This document shows positions 1-8,305 of a stretch of DNA of 36,118 nucleotides, piece by piece; the first letter of the stretch is position 1; each line of letters begins with the position of its first letter. The notes under the pieces were generated by a model. It ran no database searches. It was not told the origin of the DNA and was given only the letters and a program-made list of their open reading frames with translations. The stretch is from Comamonadaceae bacterium. Its GTDB lineage: Bacteria > Pseudomonadota > Gammaproteobacteria > Burkholderiales > Burkholderiaceae_C. The stretch covers positions 1 through 36,118 of the forward strand of contig CANFJQ010000013.1 in NCBI GenBank assembly GCA_947447615.1, given 5' to 3'. The translations under genes and the position numbers were made by a program.

Positions 1-428
1 AGTTGCAGCGCTTGGTGCAAGTACACGGCTACGCGCTTTTGTGGGACGCGCACAGCATCCGCTCGGCTATTCCCTGGTTGTTTGAGGGCACGCTGCCTGC
101 GCTCAATATCGGCACGGCCAGCGGCGACAGCGCGCACCCTGCGATTGCGCACGCCGTAATGGCCGTTTGTGGCGAAGCGGGGCGATTCAGCCATGTGCTC
201 AATGGTCGCTTTAAAGGTGGCTACATCACCCGCCACTATGGTCGGCCCGATCAGCATGTGCATGCCGTGCAACTTGAAATGTGCCAAAACTTGTACATGC
301 AGGAGAGTGCTCCTTTTGCGTATGACGCAGCCTTGGCTGCGCAAGTGCAACCCACACTGCGCGCCATGCTGCAAGCGGCGCTGGATGCGGGCGCGGCTTT
401 GTACGCGGGAGGTGGAGATGGTCACTAA
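1..428 (+). CDS. hutG: N-formylglutamate deformylase (C-terminal part, cut by window start)
   Basis: HutG hydrolyses N-formyl-L-glutamate to glutamate and formate, the last step of the five-step histidine degradation route. Only the last 142 or so codons are present; the reading frame is open to the left edge, so the start lies outside. The visible part carries the family motif GGYITRHYGRP followed by HAVQLEMCQNLYM, both typical of N-formylglutamate amidohydrolases. It ends in TAA overlapping the first 11 bases of hutF, which indicates one transcript and probable translational coupling. The neighbour HutF makes exactly its substrate, so the assignment is secure despite truncation. Confidence 0.9.
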   Translation, partial: LQRLVQVHGYALLWDAHSIRSAIPWLFEGTLPALNIGTASGDSAHPAIAHAVMAVCGEAGRFSHVLNGRFKGGYITRHYGRPDQHVHAVQLEMCQNLYMQESAPFAYDAALAAQVQPTLRAMLQAALDAGAALYAGGGDGH

Positions 429-1800
429 GGCGAACCGGTTTTTCGCAAGCCAGGCCTGGGTGCAGGGCGCATGGGCCAAAGACGTGTTGCTTGAAGTGGA
501 TGCCAGCGGCCACTGGTCGCGCATCGTCATGGACGCCGCGCCGCAGACGGTGCGCGACGCGGAGCGCTTGGCCGGGCCGGTCTTACCCGGCGTGGTTAAT
601 GCCCATAGCCACGCCTTTCAGCGCGCCATCGCGGGCTTGACCGAGCAAGGCGCATCCAGCGGGCAAGATAATTTTTGGAGCTGGCGCCAGCGCATGTACG
701 AAGTGGCCCAGCGCATCACGCCTGAGCAACTCGAAGCCATTGCAACCATGCTCTACACCGAGCTGCTGGCCGGTGGCTACACCCAGGTTTGTGAGTTTCA
801 CTATTTGCATAACGCCAGCGCCCATGCGCCACAGGCCAGCGCGCTGGACATGTCCATGGCCTTGGTGCGCGCGGCGCAACGCAGCGGCATAGGTTTGACG
901 CTTTTGCCCACTTTGTATATGCGTTCGGGCTTTGCCGCTGATGGGTTGCGCCCCGACCAGCAGCGCTTTGCCTCCACGCCCGACAGCATTGCCCGCTTGG
1001 TGCAGGAGGTGCAGACTGCGACACGCGACATGGCGCATGTGAACCTGGGCGTGGCGCTGCATTCTTTGCGCGCGGTGACACCGCAAGCGCTGACGCAATT
1101 GGCGGCCTTTGCGGATGCGCAAAGCCTGCCGATTCATATCCACATTGCCGAGCAGCCGCAAGAGGTGCAGGACTGCATCGCGCATACCGGCCAGCGGCCC
1201 ATCGAATGGCTACTGGCGCACGCGGCATTGCACCCGCGCTGGAACCTAGTGCACGCCACCCATGCCACGCAGGCCGAGTTGGACGGCGTGCGCGCCAGCG
1301 GCGCCAGCATCGTGATTTGCCCGACGACCGAGGCCAACCTGGGCGATGGCGTGTTTGATTACACCGGCTATTGCGCGCAGGGTGGTAGCTGGTCGATAGG
1401 CTCGGACAGCCACGTCAGCCGCACTTGGAACGAAGAACTGCGCCTGCTGGAATACGGCCAACGCTTGACCCGCGGGCAACGCAATGTGGCAGCGCAAAGC
1501 GGCGCCTCCACCAGCAGCGCAGGCAATATGTTGCAAGCTTTGCTGCAAAGCGGGGCGGCTTCTACTGCGCTGCCCTTAGGCGGCTTGCAAGTGGGGCAGC
1601 GGGCAGATTGCGTGGTGCTCGATGCTGCTTCCCCCGCACTGTGTGGCGTACCCGCCGCGCATGTGCTGGAGGCGCATGTGTTTTCCAGCCCAGGCAGCGC
1701 GCCCTTAGGCGTTTGTTTGGGTGGGCAATGGCATGCCCATTCGGCGCTAGGTGCGGTAGCGCGGGAGTATGCGGCAACGTTGGCGCAAATCTTTGCCTAA
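418..1800 (+). CDS. hutF: Formimidoylglutamate deiminase
   Basis: HutF deiminates N-formimidoyl-L-glutamate to N-formylglutamate and ammonia, feeding HutG. The 460-residue length matches the family. It is an amidohydrolase-fold metalloenzyme: the metal ligands HSH at residues 63-65, an HIH motif in the middle, VHATH at 278-282 and GSDSH with Asp330/His332 are all visible. I chose the ATG at 418 because a GGGAGGTGG ribosome site sits just upstream and the protein then begins like known HutF; a longer open frame from 169 would run through hutG coding sequence. Cytoplasmic. It overlaps hutG by 11 bases and converges with amiC downstream. Confidence 0.93.
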   Translation: MVTKANRFFASQAWVQGAWAKDVLLEVDASGHWSRIVMDAAPQTVRDAERLAGPVLPGVVNAHSHAFQRAIAGLTEQGASSGQDNFWSWRQRMYEVAQRITPEQLEAIATMLYTELLAGGYTQVCEFHYLHNASAHAPQASALDMSMALVRAAQRSGIGLTLLPTLYMRSGFAADGLRPDQQRFASTPDSIARLVQEVQTATRDMAHVNLGVALHSLRAVTPQALTQLAAFADAQSLPIHIHIAEQPQEVQDCIAHTGQRPIEWLLAHAALHPRWNLVHATHATQAELDGVRASGASIVICPTTEANLGDGVFDYTGYCAQGGSWSIGSDSHVSRTWNEELRLLEYGQRLTRGQRNVAAQSGASTSSAGNMLQALLQSGAASTALPLGGLQVGQRADCVVLDAASPALCGVPAAHVLEAHVFSSPGSAPLGVCLGGQWHAHSALGAVAREYAATLAQIFA

Positions 1801-1826
1801 ATTTTTTTACGTAAACCTGTAAATGC

Positions 1827-3287
1827 CTAACCCACCGTGCGCGTGCGCGCCAGCGGTGGGTTTCTACCAAAGTAGGCGCTGATGCCGCGCATTAAGGCAT
1901 CGGCTACTTGGTTTTGGTAGTCCTCGGTAACCAGCTTTTTTTCCTCCTCGGGGTTGCTGATAAAAGCCGCCTCCACCAATACGCTGGGAATATCTGGCGC
2001 TTTGAGTACTGCGAAGGAAGCTTGTTCCACGCTGCCTTTGTGCAGCTTGCCGACGCGGCCCATTTCGCCCAAGAGCGTGCCGCCTAGTTTCAGGCTGTCG
2101 CTGATTTGTGCGGTGGTGCTCATGTCCAGCAGGGCGCTTTGCACTTCGGCATCTTTGGCTTTGACGTTGAGCCCGCCTATCAAATCGGCCTTGTTCTCTT
2201 TGGCCGCCATCCAGCGCGCTGCGCTGCTGGAGGCGCCGCCTTGGCTAAGGGCAAAGACGCTGGCGCCTTGGGGCGCGGGGGTGTAAAACGCGTCTGCGTG
2301 CAGGCTCACAAACAGGTCCGCCTGCACACGACGGGCTTTTTGCACGCGCACATGCAGGGGCACAAAATAATCAGCATCGCGCGTCAGGAAAGCGCGCATA
2401 GGGTTACCTTTGACGCTGGCGGCGTTGATGCGGTCGCGCAGCAGAAAAGCCAGTTGCAGCACCACGTTTTTTTCTTGGGTGCCGCCAGGGCCGATGGCAC
2501 CTGGGTCTTCACCCCCGTGGCCGGGGTCTAGCGCGATGATGATTAGGCGGTCGGTGCCGGTCAGCGCTGGGCTGGGGCCTATGAAAGCGCCAGGGCTGGC
2601 ACTGCCAGTCTTTGCCGACGCGGGTGCGGCCGGTGCCACCACGCTGCCTTGCGCGCTGTTCGTCACCGTGGTAGGGGTACTCGCAGCGTCCGCGCCCTTG
2701 CTTTGCGGAGCAGTCTTCGCGGGTGGGCCCGGCAGCGTGCCGCTATTGCCCGCCACTGCGGGCGGCAAATCACGCTTGCCTGCGTTTTGTGCCAACAACT
2801 CTGCCATCGGGTCGGCCGCTTTGCTAGCCGCAGGCGCTGGTACGTGCTGGGCAATGAGCGCGTCCAGCGGGTCAATCGCTTGCAGCGGGTACAGGTCGAG
2901 CACCAAGCGGTGTTGGTAGGCGGCGATAGGCGGCAGGCTAAAGACCTGCGGGCGCACGCCTTGCTTGAGGTCTATGACCAAGCGCACCACTTCCGCGCTG
3001 TATTGCCCCACGCGTATGCCCGCGATATTGGGGTCGTCCTGACGAACTTTGGCTACCAGTTCTTTGAGCGCTGGGTTCAGGCTGATACCTGCTATGTCCA
3101 CCGCCAAGCGCGGCGGGTTGTTGACCATGCTTTGCGTGGCTTGCAGCGGGCTGTCCGACTCGATAGTGACGCGGGAATAGTCGGGCGCCGGCCAGATGCG
3201 CACATTGACGATGCTGGCGCCGCGCACCAGGCTCGTGCTCAGGCACAAAACCACGGCCCCGCTTTGGACAAAAGCGCGGCGCTTCAT
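1827..3287 (-). CDS. amiC: N-acetylmuramoyl-L-alanine amidase, AmiC type (AMIN + Amidase_3)
   Basis: Periplasmic zinc amidase that removes peptide stems from peptidoglycan during septum splitting. The 486-residue protein starts MKRRAFVQSG, a twin-arginine (Tat) style signal as in other AmiC proteins. An AMIN domain covers roughly 27-135 and is followed by a low-complexity Ala/Pro/Ser linker (150-245). The C-terminal Amidase_3 domain shows zinc ligands His257 (DPGHGG), Glu272 and His330 (SLHAD), and catalytic Glu439 (LVEAAF). The start at 3287 overlaps the tsaE stop (ATGA), so the two are cotranscribed. A longer open frame upstream of this ATG runs through tsaE and is not real. Confidence 0.93.
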   Translation of the reverse strand: MKRRAFVQSGAVVLCLSTSLVRGASIVNVRIWPAPDYSRVTIESDSPLQATQSMVNNPPRLAVDIAGISLNPALKELVAKVRQDDPNIAGIRVGQYSAEVVRLVIDLKQGVRPQVFSLPPIAAYQHRLVLDLYPLQAIDPLDALIAQHVPAPAASKAADPMAELLAQNAGKRDLPPAVAGNSGTLPGPPAKTAPQSKGADAASTPTTVTNSAQGSVVAPAAPASAKTGSASPGAFIGPSPALTGTDRLIIIALDPGHGGEDPGAIGPGGTQEKNVVLQLAFLLRDRINAASVKGNPMRAFLTRDADYFVPLHVRVQKARRVQADLFVSLHADAFYTPAPQGASVFALSQGGASSSAARWMAAKENKADLIGGLNVKAKDAEVQSALLDMSTTAQISDSLKLGGTLLGEMGRVGKLHKGSVEQASFAVLKAPDIPSVLVEAAFISNPEEEKKLVTEDYQNQVADALMRGISAYFGRNPPLARTRTVG

Positions 3288-3793
3288 ACTGCTCCACCTT
3301 CGCCGCCGGGTAGTGCAGCTTGCAAAGTTTGCAACAGCACCATGCCGACGGTGCTTTGGGCCTGCAGCGTAGCGCTGCGGCTTTGATCCGGGTTCACCTC
3401 CAAGCGAATTTCCAAGTCCGGCAGCGGCAATACCCCAGCGGCTTTGTCCGGCCACTCGGCCAGTTTCAGGCCTAGGCTGGCAAAAATATCCCGAAAGCCC
3501 GCGTCTTCCCATTCGCGCGGGTCGTTAAACCGGTAAAAGTCGAAATGCCAGATGTCCAGGCCTGGAAGGCTATAGGGCTCGACCACCGCATAAGTGGGGC
3601 TTTTGACACGCCCTTGCACCCCTAGCGCGCGCAGCAGATGGCGTACCAGCGTGGTTTTACCCGCGCCTAAATGGCCATGCAGGCTGACAAAGGCTTGGCG
3701 CAAGCCCGCTTGCGCAGCCAGGTGCTGTGCAAAGGCCTGCGTGGCGCTTTCGTCAGGCCAGTGCAGCAGCAAAGGCGGGGTTTTTACAATCAC
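3284..3793 (-). CDS. tsaE: tRNA threonylcarbamoyladenosine biosynthesis ATPase TsaE
   Basis: TsaE is the small ATPase that drives the TsaB-TsaD-TsaE complex making t6A37 in ANN-decoding tRNAs. The Walker A motif GHLGAGKTT lies at about residues 40-48, followed by the family motifs SPTYAVVEPY and HFDFYRF. About 169 residues from a GTG at 3793, close to the usual 150-170. No ATG lies at a suitable place: the only in-frame ATG upstream (3892) would put about 33 atypical residues in front, so GTG is the likelier start. The C-terminus overlaps the amiC start by four bases. Its start lies three bases from the earliest possible queG start on the other strand. Confidence 0.9.
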   Translation of the reverse strand: MIVKTPPLLLHWPDESATQAFAQHLAAQAGLRQAFVSLHGHLGAGKTTLVRHLLRALGVQGRVKSPTYAVVEPYSLPGLDIWHFDFYRFNDPREWEDAGFRDIFASLGLKLAEWPDKAAGVLPLPDLEIRLEVNPDQSRSATLQAQSTVGMVLLQTLQAALPGGEGGAV

Positions 3794-3796
3794 AAG

Positions 3797-4933
3797 GTGA
3801 ACAATCCAAAGGCCCAGACTAGCACCCCGCAAGCGGCGGCGCTGGACATGGCGCAGTTGCAAGCTTGGGGGCAGGAACTGGGATTCTCCCAAATCGGCGT
3901 GGCGGGTGTGGATTTGGCCAGCGCCGAGCCCGGCCTGCTAGCTTGGTTGGAGGCTGGTTTTCACGGCGGCATGGACTATATGCAGCGCCACGGACTCAAG
4001 CGCGCGCGGCCTGCTGAACTCATCCCTGGCACAGTGCGTGTGATTACCGCGCGCATGGACTACCTGCCGCGTGGTACCGCACCCGACTGGCAAAGCATAG
4101 AGATGAACCGTCTGCAAAGCCCAGCCACTGGCACCGTAGCTTTGTATGCGCGGGGGCGGGACTACCACAAGGTCTTACGCAGCCGCTTGCAAAGCCTGGC
4201 TGAGCGCCTGGCTGTCCATCTGGGGCCGCTGGGCCACCGTGTGTTTACCGATTCCGCGCCGGTGCTAGAGGCCGAGCTGGCCACCCGCAGCGGCCTGGGC
4301 TGGCGCGGCAAGCACACCTTGGTCTTGCACCGCGAAGCGGGCTCGCTGTTTTTTCTGGGGGAGATATTTGTCGATGTGGCGCTGCCGCCCACACCGCCGG
4401 TGGAGCCGCACTGCGGCACCTGCAGCGCCTGTATCGATGTCTGCCCCACGCAGGCCATCGTGGCTCCCTATCAGCTAGATGCCAGGCGCTGTATTTCGTA
4501 CTTAACGATTGAGCATGCAGGTAGCATCGATGAGCAACTGCGGCCCTTAATGGGCAACCGTATTTACGGCTGCGATGACTGCCAAAGCGTGTGCCCCTGG
4601 AATAAATATGCGCGCACCAGCCGCTTGCCGGACTTTGACGAGCGCGCGGGGCTTAATGGCCAGTCCCTAGCGACTTTGCTGGCTTGGACCGAATCCGAGT
4701 TTTTGCAGCGCACCGAAGGCAGCGCCATCCGCCGCATAGGCCATGTGCGTTGGCTGCGCAATGTGGCAGTGGCGGCTGGCAATGCTTTGCGCACTGGGGA
4801 TACATCCGCGCCCGCTTTGCGCCGCGCTTTGGAGGTGCACTTGGGCCACGGCAGTGCGATCGTGCGCGAACATGTGCAATGGGCCTTGGCGCAGGAAGCG
4901 GCAGCGCTTGCCGCTGTGCGGAAAATGGATTAG
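3797..4933 (+). CDS. queG: Epoxyqueuosine reductase
   Basis: QueG reduces epoxyqueuosine to queuosine in tRNA, the last step of queuosine synthesis, using cobalamin and two 4Fe-4S clusters. The N-terminal half carries the family pattern LGFSQIGV ... HGGMDYMQRH ... ARP. The ferredoxin-like region has cysteines at 206, 209, 212 and 216 (CGTCSACIDVCP), 232, and 259, 262 and 266 (CDDCQSVCPWN), giving the eight needed for two clusters (numbering from the GTG at 3797). The GTG start gives 378 residues, close to E. coli QueG; an ATG at 3848 would give 361. Neither has a clear ribosome site, so the start is uncertain. C-terminal HEAT-like helices end at 4933. Confidence 0.92.
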   Translation: MNNPKAQTSTPQAAALDMAQLQAWGQELGFSQIGVAGVDLASAEPGLLAWLEAGFHGGMDYMQRHGLKRARPAELIPGTVRVITARMDYLPRGTAPDWQSIEMNRLQSPATGTVALYARGRDYHKVLRSRLQSLAERLAVHLGPLGHRVFTDSAPVLEAELATRSGLGWRGKHTLVLHREAGSLFFLGEIFVDVALPPTPPVEPHCGTCSACIDVCPTQAIVAPYQLDARRCISYLTIEHAGSIDEQLRPLMGNRIYGCDDCQSVCPWNKYARTSRLPDFDERAGLNGQSLATLLAWTESEFLQRTEGSAIRRIGHVRWLRNVAVAAGNALRTGDTSAPALRRALEVHLGHGSAIVREHVQWALAQEAAALAAVRKMD

Positions 4934-5165
4934 CACCTAAACAAAAGCGCCGCTTGGAAGCCATAACTGCGCTGCCAAGCACCGGGTAGGTGGGCATATG
5001 TCCGATCCAAGGAAAAAGCCCTTCGGAAGTGAACTCGCCGTGTTTTTTTGTTGTTTTTGCAGCCGCATAGCGGCCAACATATTTTAATTAATTTTTTTAA
5101 AAAACAAAATTTTTTAAAAAAAATGATAAAAATACAATAAATGCAAAGTCGTAACAATTATGTTA
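4934..5165 (+). other. Gene-free AT-rich stretch upstream of the repeat lipoprotein
   Basis: No gene is recognised here. The sequence changes from GC-rich to extremely AT-rich; in bases 5101-5160 I count 9 G/C out of 60. It holds a weak inverted repeat GCTTGG (4952-4957) with CCAAGC (4975-4980), a short hairpin GCCGC-ATA-GCGGC at 5062-5074, and a perfect 13-base inverted repeat of T7A6 (5092-5104) with T6A7 (5110-5122) around a CAAAA spacer. Runs of A and T like these bend DNA and are typical of H-NS/MvaT-silenced promoters; that reading is inference. Confidence 0.6.
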
Positions 5166-5194
5166 TTGACAACAAAAAATTTTCACCCTACAGT
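5166..5194 (+). promoter_or_regulatory. Sigma-70-type promoter of the repeat lipoprotein gene
   Basis: A perfect -35 box TTGACA at 5166-5171 is followed, after exactly 17 bases, by TACAGT at 5189-5194, which matches four of six positions of the -10 consensus. Transcription would start near 5201, leaving a leader of about 130 bases before the ATG at 5334. The flanking AT-rich DNA fits a strong promoter. Confidence 0.6.
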
Positions 5195-5200
5195 CCTTCC

Positions 5201-5304
5201 GTAAGTCACGTAAAAAGAGCCTGGCGCGCAGCTTTAAGCCCCGATGGAGTGCCGACCTGCTCGTTAGGTGACTACCAAAGTGAGGCTGGCAATGCCTCGT
5301 TTTT
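5201..5304 (+). promoter_or_regulatory. Structured 5' leader ending in a terminator-like hairpin (possible attenuator or riboswitch)
   Basis: Within the predicted untranslated leader, AGTCAC (5204-5209) can pair with GTGACT (5268-5273), closing a domain of about 70 bases. Just after it, GAGGC (5282-5286) and GCCTC (5294-5298) form a hairpin followed by GTTTTT (5299-5304), which looks like an intrinsic terminator. AGCCT (5218-5222) inside the closed domain can alternatively pair with AGGCT (5283-5287) in the left arm of that hairpin. The ribosome site AAAGGAG lies after it. This layout is that of a transcription attenuator. I could not match the domain to a named riboswitch class. Confidence 0.4.
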
Positions 5305-5333
5305 CAAAGCGAATACCAAAGGAGCTAATGATC

Positions 5334-7130
5334 ATGACAAAGATGTCGACTTATGCGGTGTGGATAGCTATGCTTTTTCTCTCCGCCTGTGGCGGAGGAG
5401 TGGACCAAGGCGTGGGTTTAGAAAACCAGGGTGGCCCCAACGATCCATTGAATTCAAATAAGAATAACCCAACAGGCAATTCTCCATCGGCCAAGAAAAA
5501 CCTAGATCAAAAAATTTTGGATGGCGTTACAGAGATGGTGCAGGCAGCAAAAAACTCCAACACCAAATTTCGGTTAGATGAAATTGCAGGCAAGTGGACA
5601 GATCCTGTGTCCGGCCTGCATCCTGTGATCACAGTGACTAGTGACGGCATTATTAATATTGATATGGGCGAACTTAACCGTGTTGACGCCAGTGGTCACA
5701 AGATAGGGCGCGCTGTCGGTAAGTTTGACGATCAGCTATTCTTCAAGGTAAATTTTCCAGACGATAAAGAGTTTGTGGGCGGCTACCAAAGCGGCAATAA
5801 AATATTTTGGAGCAACGGAACCTTCTGGACACGTGGGGATACTCCAGAGGCTAGTACTGTCCCGAAGGGACCTAAATTTAGGTTGCAGGATATCGCTGGA
5901 AGCTGGACTGACGAATCTGGCCGCCATCCTGTCATTGCAGTTGATAGTGAAGGCATGATAACGGTAGACATGCGTGATCTAAATCGGACAGATGCTACTG
6001 GTAGAAAAATTGGTCGTGCGATCGGTAATTTCGGTGCGGAATTATTTTTTACCGTCATCTTTCCTGACGATAAGCGATACACCGGAGGCTATCAAAATGG
6101 CGACAAAATTTACTGGAGCAATGGAACAATTTGGACTCGCAACTTGGATACTGCAAAGCCAACGCCTCCAATAGTTTCAACCGGTAAGACTTCGGATAAG
6201 GCGGAGTCAAATGCAGCGACTGACAAGCCCGCAGGTACGCCTACCGCTGAGAATGTAAATTCCAATGGGATCTCTCAGGCTGATGTATGCACTGCGGAGT
6301 CGTCGGAACATAGATTAAGTGGCCAGTGGTTGGATATGGGCGGCCAAAAGCCTCAAATTAAAGTCTTGAGCGGTGGCAAACTTTGTGTTGACATGAGCTC
6401 AATGAAACGGCCCACTGCCACGGGAGTGCTAGTTAATGAAAATATGATCAAGGTTAATTTCCCTGATGATGCTTCTTTTTACGGCTGCCTGAATGGCGCT
6501 TCTATCTACTGGTCTAACGGTACGGTTTGGACGAATAGCGCATCCGCTGTGCAAGCGGTTGAACCCCCTGTTGCAAATGAAAGACTCGATGGTAATTGGA
6601 AGTATGAGAACTTCCCCATTGAAGCGCCGATCAGCGTATCTGCGGACGGAAAAATAAAGATTGATATGAGTGCCTACGGGCGTCCCAATGCCTTCGGTGA
6701 GTTTGCCACCGTTGGAGGGAGTAAGTCGGTAACCAATTTCAGCGTTAATTTTCCTGACGATGCCACTTATTCCGGCTTCTTTTCAGGAAATGTGATTAGA
6801 TGGAGTAACGGGACGGTTTGGAATCGTTCCACGGTTGTAGGCAACTACTCAAGACAAACGGAAATTGATCGCCTACTTATTGGTCAATGGCAAGATATAG
6901 TTAACCAAGTCACTTCTCGAATTACCAAAGTGGATACGCGAGAAATCGCCATAGCTATGGACGGTCGACCGCAGGCCACTGGTAAATGGTTAAACCAAAA
7001 CCTGATGTTCGTTACCTTTCCCGACGATACGATTGATGGGCCAAATTTCTACGGTTGTGTGGTTGCTAACAAAATTTATTGGATGAACCAAAAAGAAACG
7101 ATCAAGGTACGTACTTGGCAGAAGCGTTGA
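5334..7130 (+). CDS. Lipoprotein with five internal beta-rich repeats (FPDD ... WSNGT)
   Basis: Unknown function. A 598-residue protein with a lipoprotein signal (hydrophobic 8-18, lipobox LSAC, lipidated Cys19, Gly at +2, so probably outer-membrane). A polar linker (20-77) leads to five homologous repeats at about 78-167, 180-269, 326-401, 416-498 and 513-596. Each runs: short GxW start, a [IV]D[MI] strand, R-x-x-A-x-G, a strand ending FPDD, then 17-21 residues later WSNGT-x-W. FPDD is at 141, 243, 376, 473 and 562; WSNGT at 159, 261, 393 and 490, degenerate (WMNQK) in the fifth. Repeats 1 and 2 are near-duplicates. The ATG at 5334 sits nine bases after AAAGGAG; an ATG at 5328 would be too close. 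Base composition is much lower in GC than its neighbours (27 of 60 in 5521-5580), suggesting transfer. Confidence 0.85.
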   Translation: MTKMSTYAVWIAMLFLSACGGGVDQGVGLENQGGPNDPLNSNKNNPTGNSPSAKKNLDQKILDGVTEMVQAAKNSNTKFRLDEIAGKWTDPVSGLHPVITVTSDGIINIDMGELNRVDASGHKIGRAVGKFDDQLFFKVNFPDDKEFVGGYQSGNKIFWSNGTFWTRGDTPEASTVPKGPKFRLQDIAGSWTDESGRHPVIAVDSEGMITVDMRDLNRTDATGRKIGRAIGNFGAELFFTVIFPDDKRYTGGYQNGDKIYWSNGTIWTRNLDTAKPTPPIVSTGKTSDKAESNAATDKPAGTPTAENVNSNGISQADVCTAESSEHRLSGQWLDMGGQKPQIKVLSGGKLCVDMSSMKRPTATGVLVNENMIKVNFPDDASFYGCLNGASIYWSNGTVWTNSASAVQAVEPPVANERLDGNWKYENFPIEAPISVSADGKIKIDMSAYGRPNAFGEFATVGGSKSVTNFSVNFPDDATYSGFFSGNVIRWSNGTVWNRSTVVGNYSRQTEIDRLLIGQWQDIVNQVTSRITKVDTREIAIAMDGRPQATGKWLNQNLMFVTFPDDTIDGPNFYGCVVANKIYWMNQKETIKVRTWQKR

Positions 7131-7195
7131 TCGACGCTCGGGTAGTGGATTTTTAACCCGCTGCCCTTGTATCCATTTGCTTGGTAAGCATGGGG

Positions 7196-8116
7196 TCATT
7201 TGGCATAAAGCGGCAGCAAAATTCCTAGCGACAAGCCCAGGCTGCCCATGCCCAGCAAGGTCGAGGCCGTCACCAGCGCGCCTACGAAGCCCCCGTCATA
7301 GCCCATCTTGGCCGCCAGTACATAGCCACTGGCGGCAGTGGGCACGGCGGCGAAGGTGAGCAAGATGGTGGCGTGCGCCGGCGATAGCTGGAGCGCAAAT
7401 GCCAGGCCCAGTGCGGCCAGCGGAAGTAGTACATGGCGGATGCTCAAGAGCGCGATGCCCAACACTTTGGCGCGCGCCAGTGATTGCAGCTGCATGCCCG
7501 CGCCAGCGGCCATCAGGCCTAGGGCCAACGAGGCCGCGCCAATACGCGCCACCGTGGGTTCCATCCAGTGCGGCAGCGACAGGCCCAGCAAATTAGCCGC
7601 CAGGCCGCTGGTGGTGGCGATGATCAAGGGGTTGCGTAATAGCTCGCGACCGAAGCCGCGCTCGCTGCCGCGCGCCATCGGCCAAACCGCTGCCACATTG
7701 GCCAGGGGTACGCAAAAACCGATCAGCACCGCTATGGACAGAAGGCCGGTAGGCCCGCCCAGGCGCTCGGCCAGCGCCAGGCCGATAAAAGAGTTAAACC
7801 TAAAGCCCACTTGCGCCGCCGCAGCGTGGTCGCGCCTGCTGATGTACCGGCGCAGGCCTGGCAGGTAAGGCAGGCTATAGGCTAGCGCTACGCCGCTGGC
7901 CAATACGCCCAGTCCACCGGTCAGCAGGCGCGAGGCTTCGCCCAGATCCAGCGGGCTTTTGACAATCGAGTGAAACAAGAGCGTGGGGAACAGCAGGTAA
8001 TAGACCAACGTATCCACCTGGCTCCAGACGCTACGGTTCAGCTCGGTATGGCGGCAAATCAGGTAACCCAGCAGAATCAGCGAAAACTCGGGCAGCAAAA
8101 GTAGGGCATAGTTCAC
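7196..8116 (-). CDS. AEC (auxin efflux carrier) family permease
   Basis: A membrane transporter of the AEC/bile-acid-sodium-symporter-like fold; bacterial members export or import small carboxylates such as malate or malonate, but the substrate cannot be read here. The protein is almost entirely hydrophobic, with about ten predicted membrane segments; the N-terminal [13 protein letters not shown] and the pattern [13 protein letters not shown] are typical of the family. I prefer the GTG at 8116 (about 306 residues) because the protein then starts directly with the first membrane segment; an ATG at 8158 would add 14 polar residues. It converges with the lipoprotein gene and diverges from the Bug receptor gene. 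Confidence 0.82.
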   Translation of the reverse strand: MNYALLLLPEFSLILLGYLICRHTELNRSVWSQVDTLVYYLLFPTLLFHSIVKSPLDLGEASRLLTGGLGVLASGVALAYSLPYLPGLRRYISRRDHAAAAQVGFRFNSFIGLALAERLGGPTGLLSIAVLIGFCVPLANVAAVWPMARGSERGFGRELLRNPLIIATTSGLAANLLGLSLPHWMEPTVARIGAASLALGLMAAGAGMQLQSLARAKVLGIALLSIRHVLLPLAALGLAFALQLSPAHATILLTFAAVPTAASGYVLAAKMGYDGGFVGALVTASTLLGMGSLGLSLGILLPLYAK

Positions 8117-8305
8117 CCGTGCGAGGATACCAGCGCTAGCTGGGCGCAGCCCATCCACGTAGCAGGCGCATCCAGCCTTCGCTGGCTTAAGGCCTACACC
8201 CTATGGCGGCTTTCGGGTGGGTGCAGTGGGCTTCGTTGTAGTATTGCTCTTTGCCCACCGGGGTCGCCGAGTTGGTGCGTGGCCCCCAATCCACTGGAGT
8301 TTTTT

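Noticed and set aside
169-417. N-terminal extension of hutF
   Set aside because: This part of the frame lies within hutG coding sequence and has Cys/Arg-rich shadow composition; a good ribosome site supports the ATG at 418.
583-1185. 200-residue minus-strand open frame inside hutF
   Set aside because: It is antisense to a gene with full catalytic motifs; long shadow frames are usual in GC-rich DNA.
1831-1860. Terminator for hutF formed by CCCACC/GGTGGG
   Set aside because: The stem lies within the amiC C-terminal codons, has a loop of 18 bases and only three T residues after it.
5201-5300. c-di-GMP (GEMM) riboswitch in the lipoprotein leader
   Set aside because: The leader has CACGTAAAAA and GCGCAGC pieces reminiscent of GEMM, but the first hairpin with its tetraloop and the CCGGCC part are missing and the spacing is too short. 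Kept only as an unclassified structured leader.
7139-7160. Terminator after the lipoprotein gene
   Set aside because: CGGGT (7139-7143) and ACCCG (7156-7160) give a five-base stem with a long loop and no T-run after it; too weak to list.
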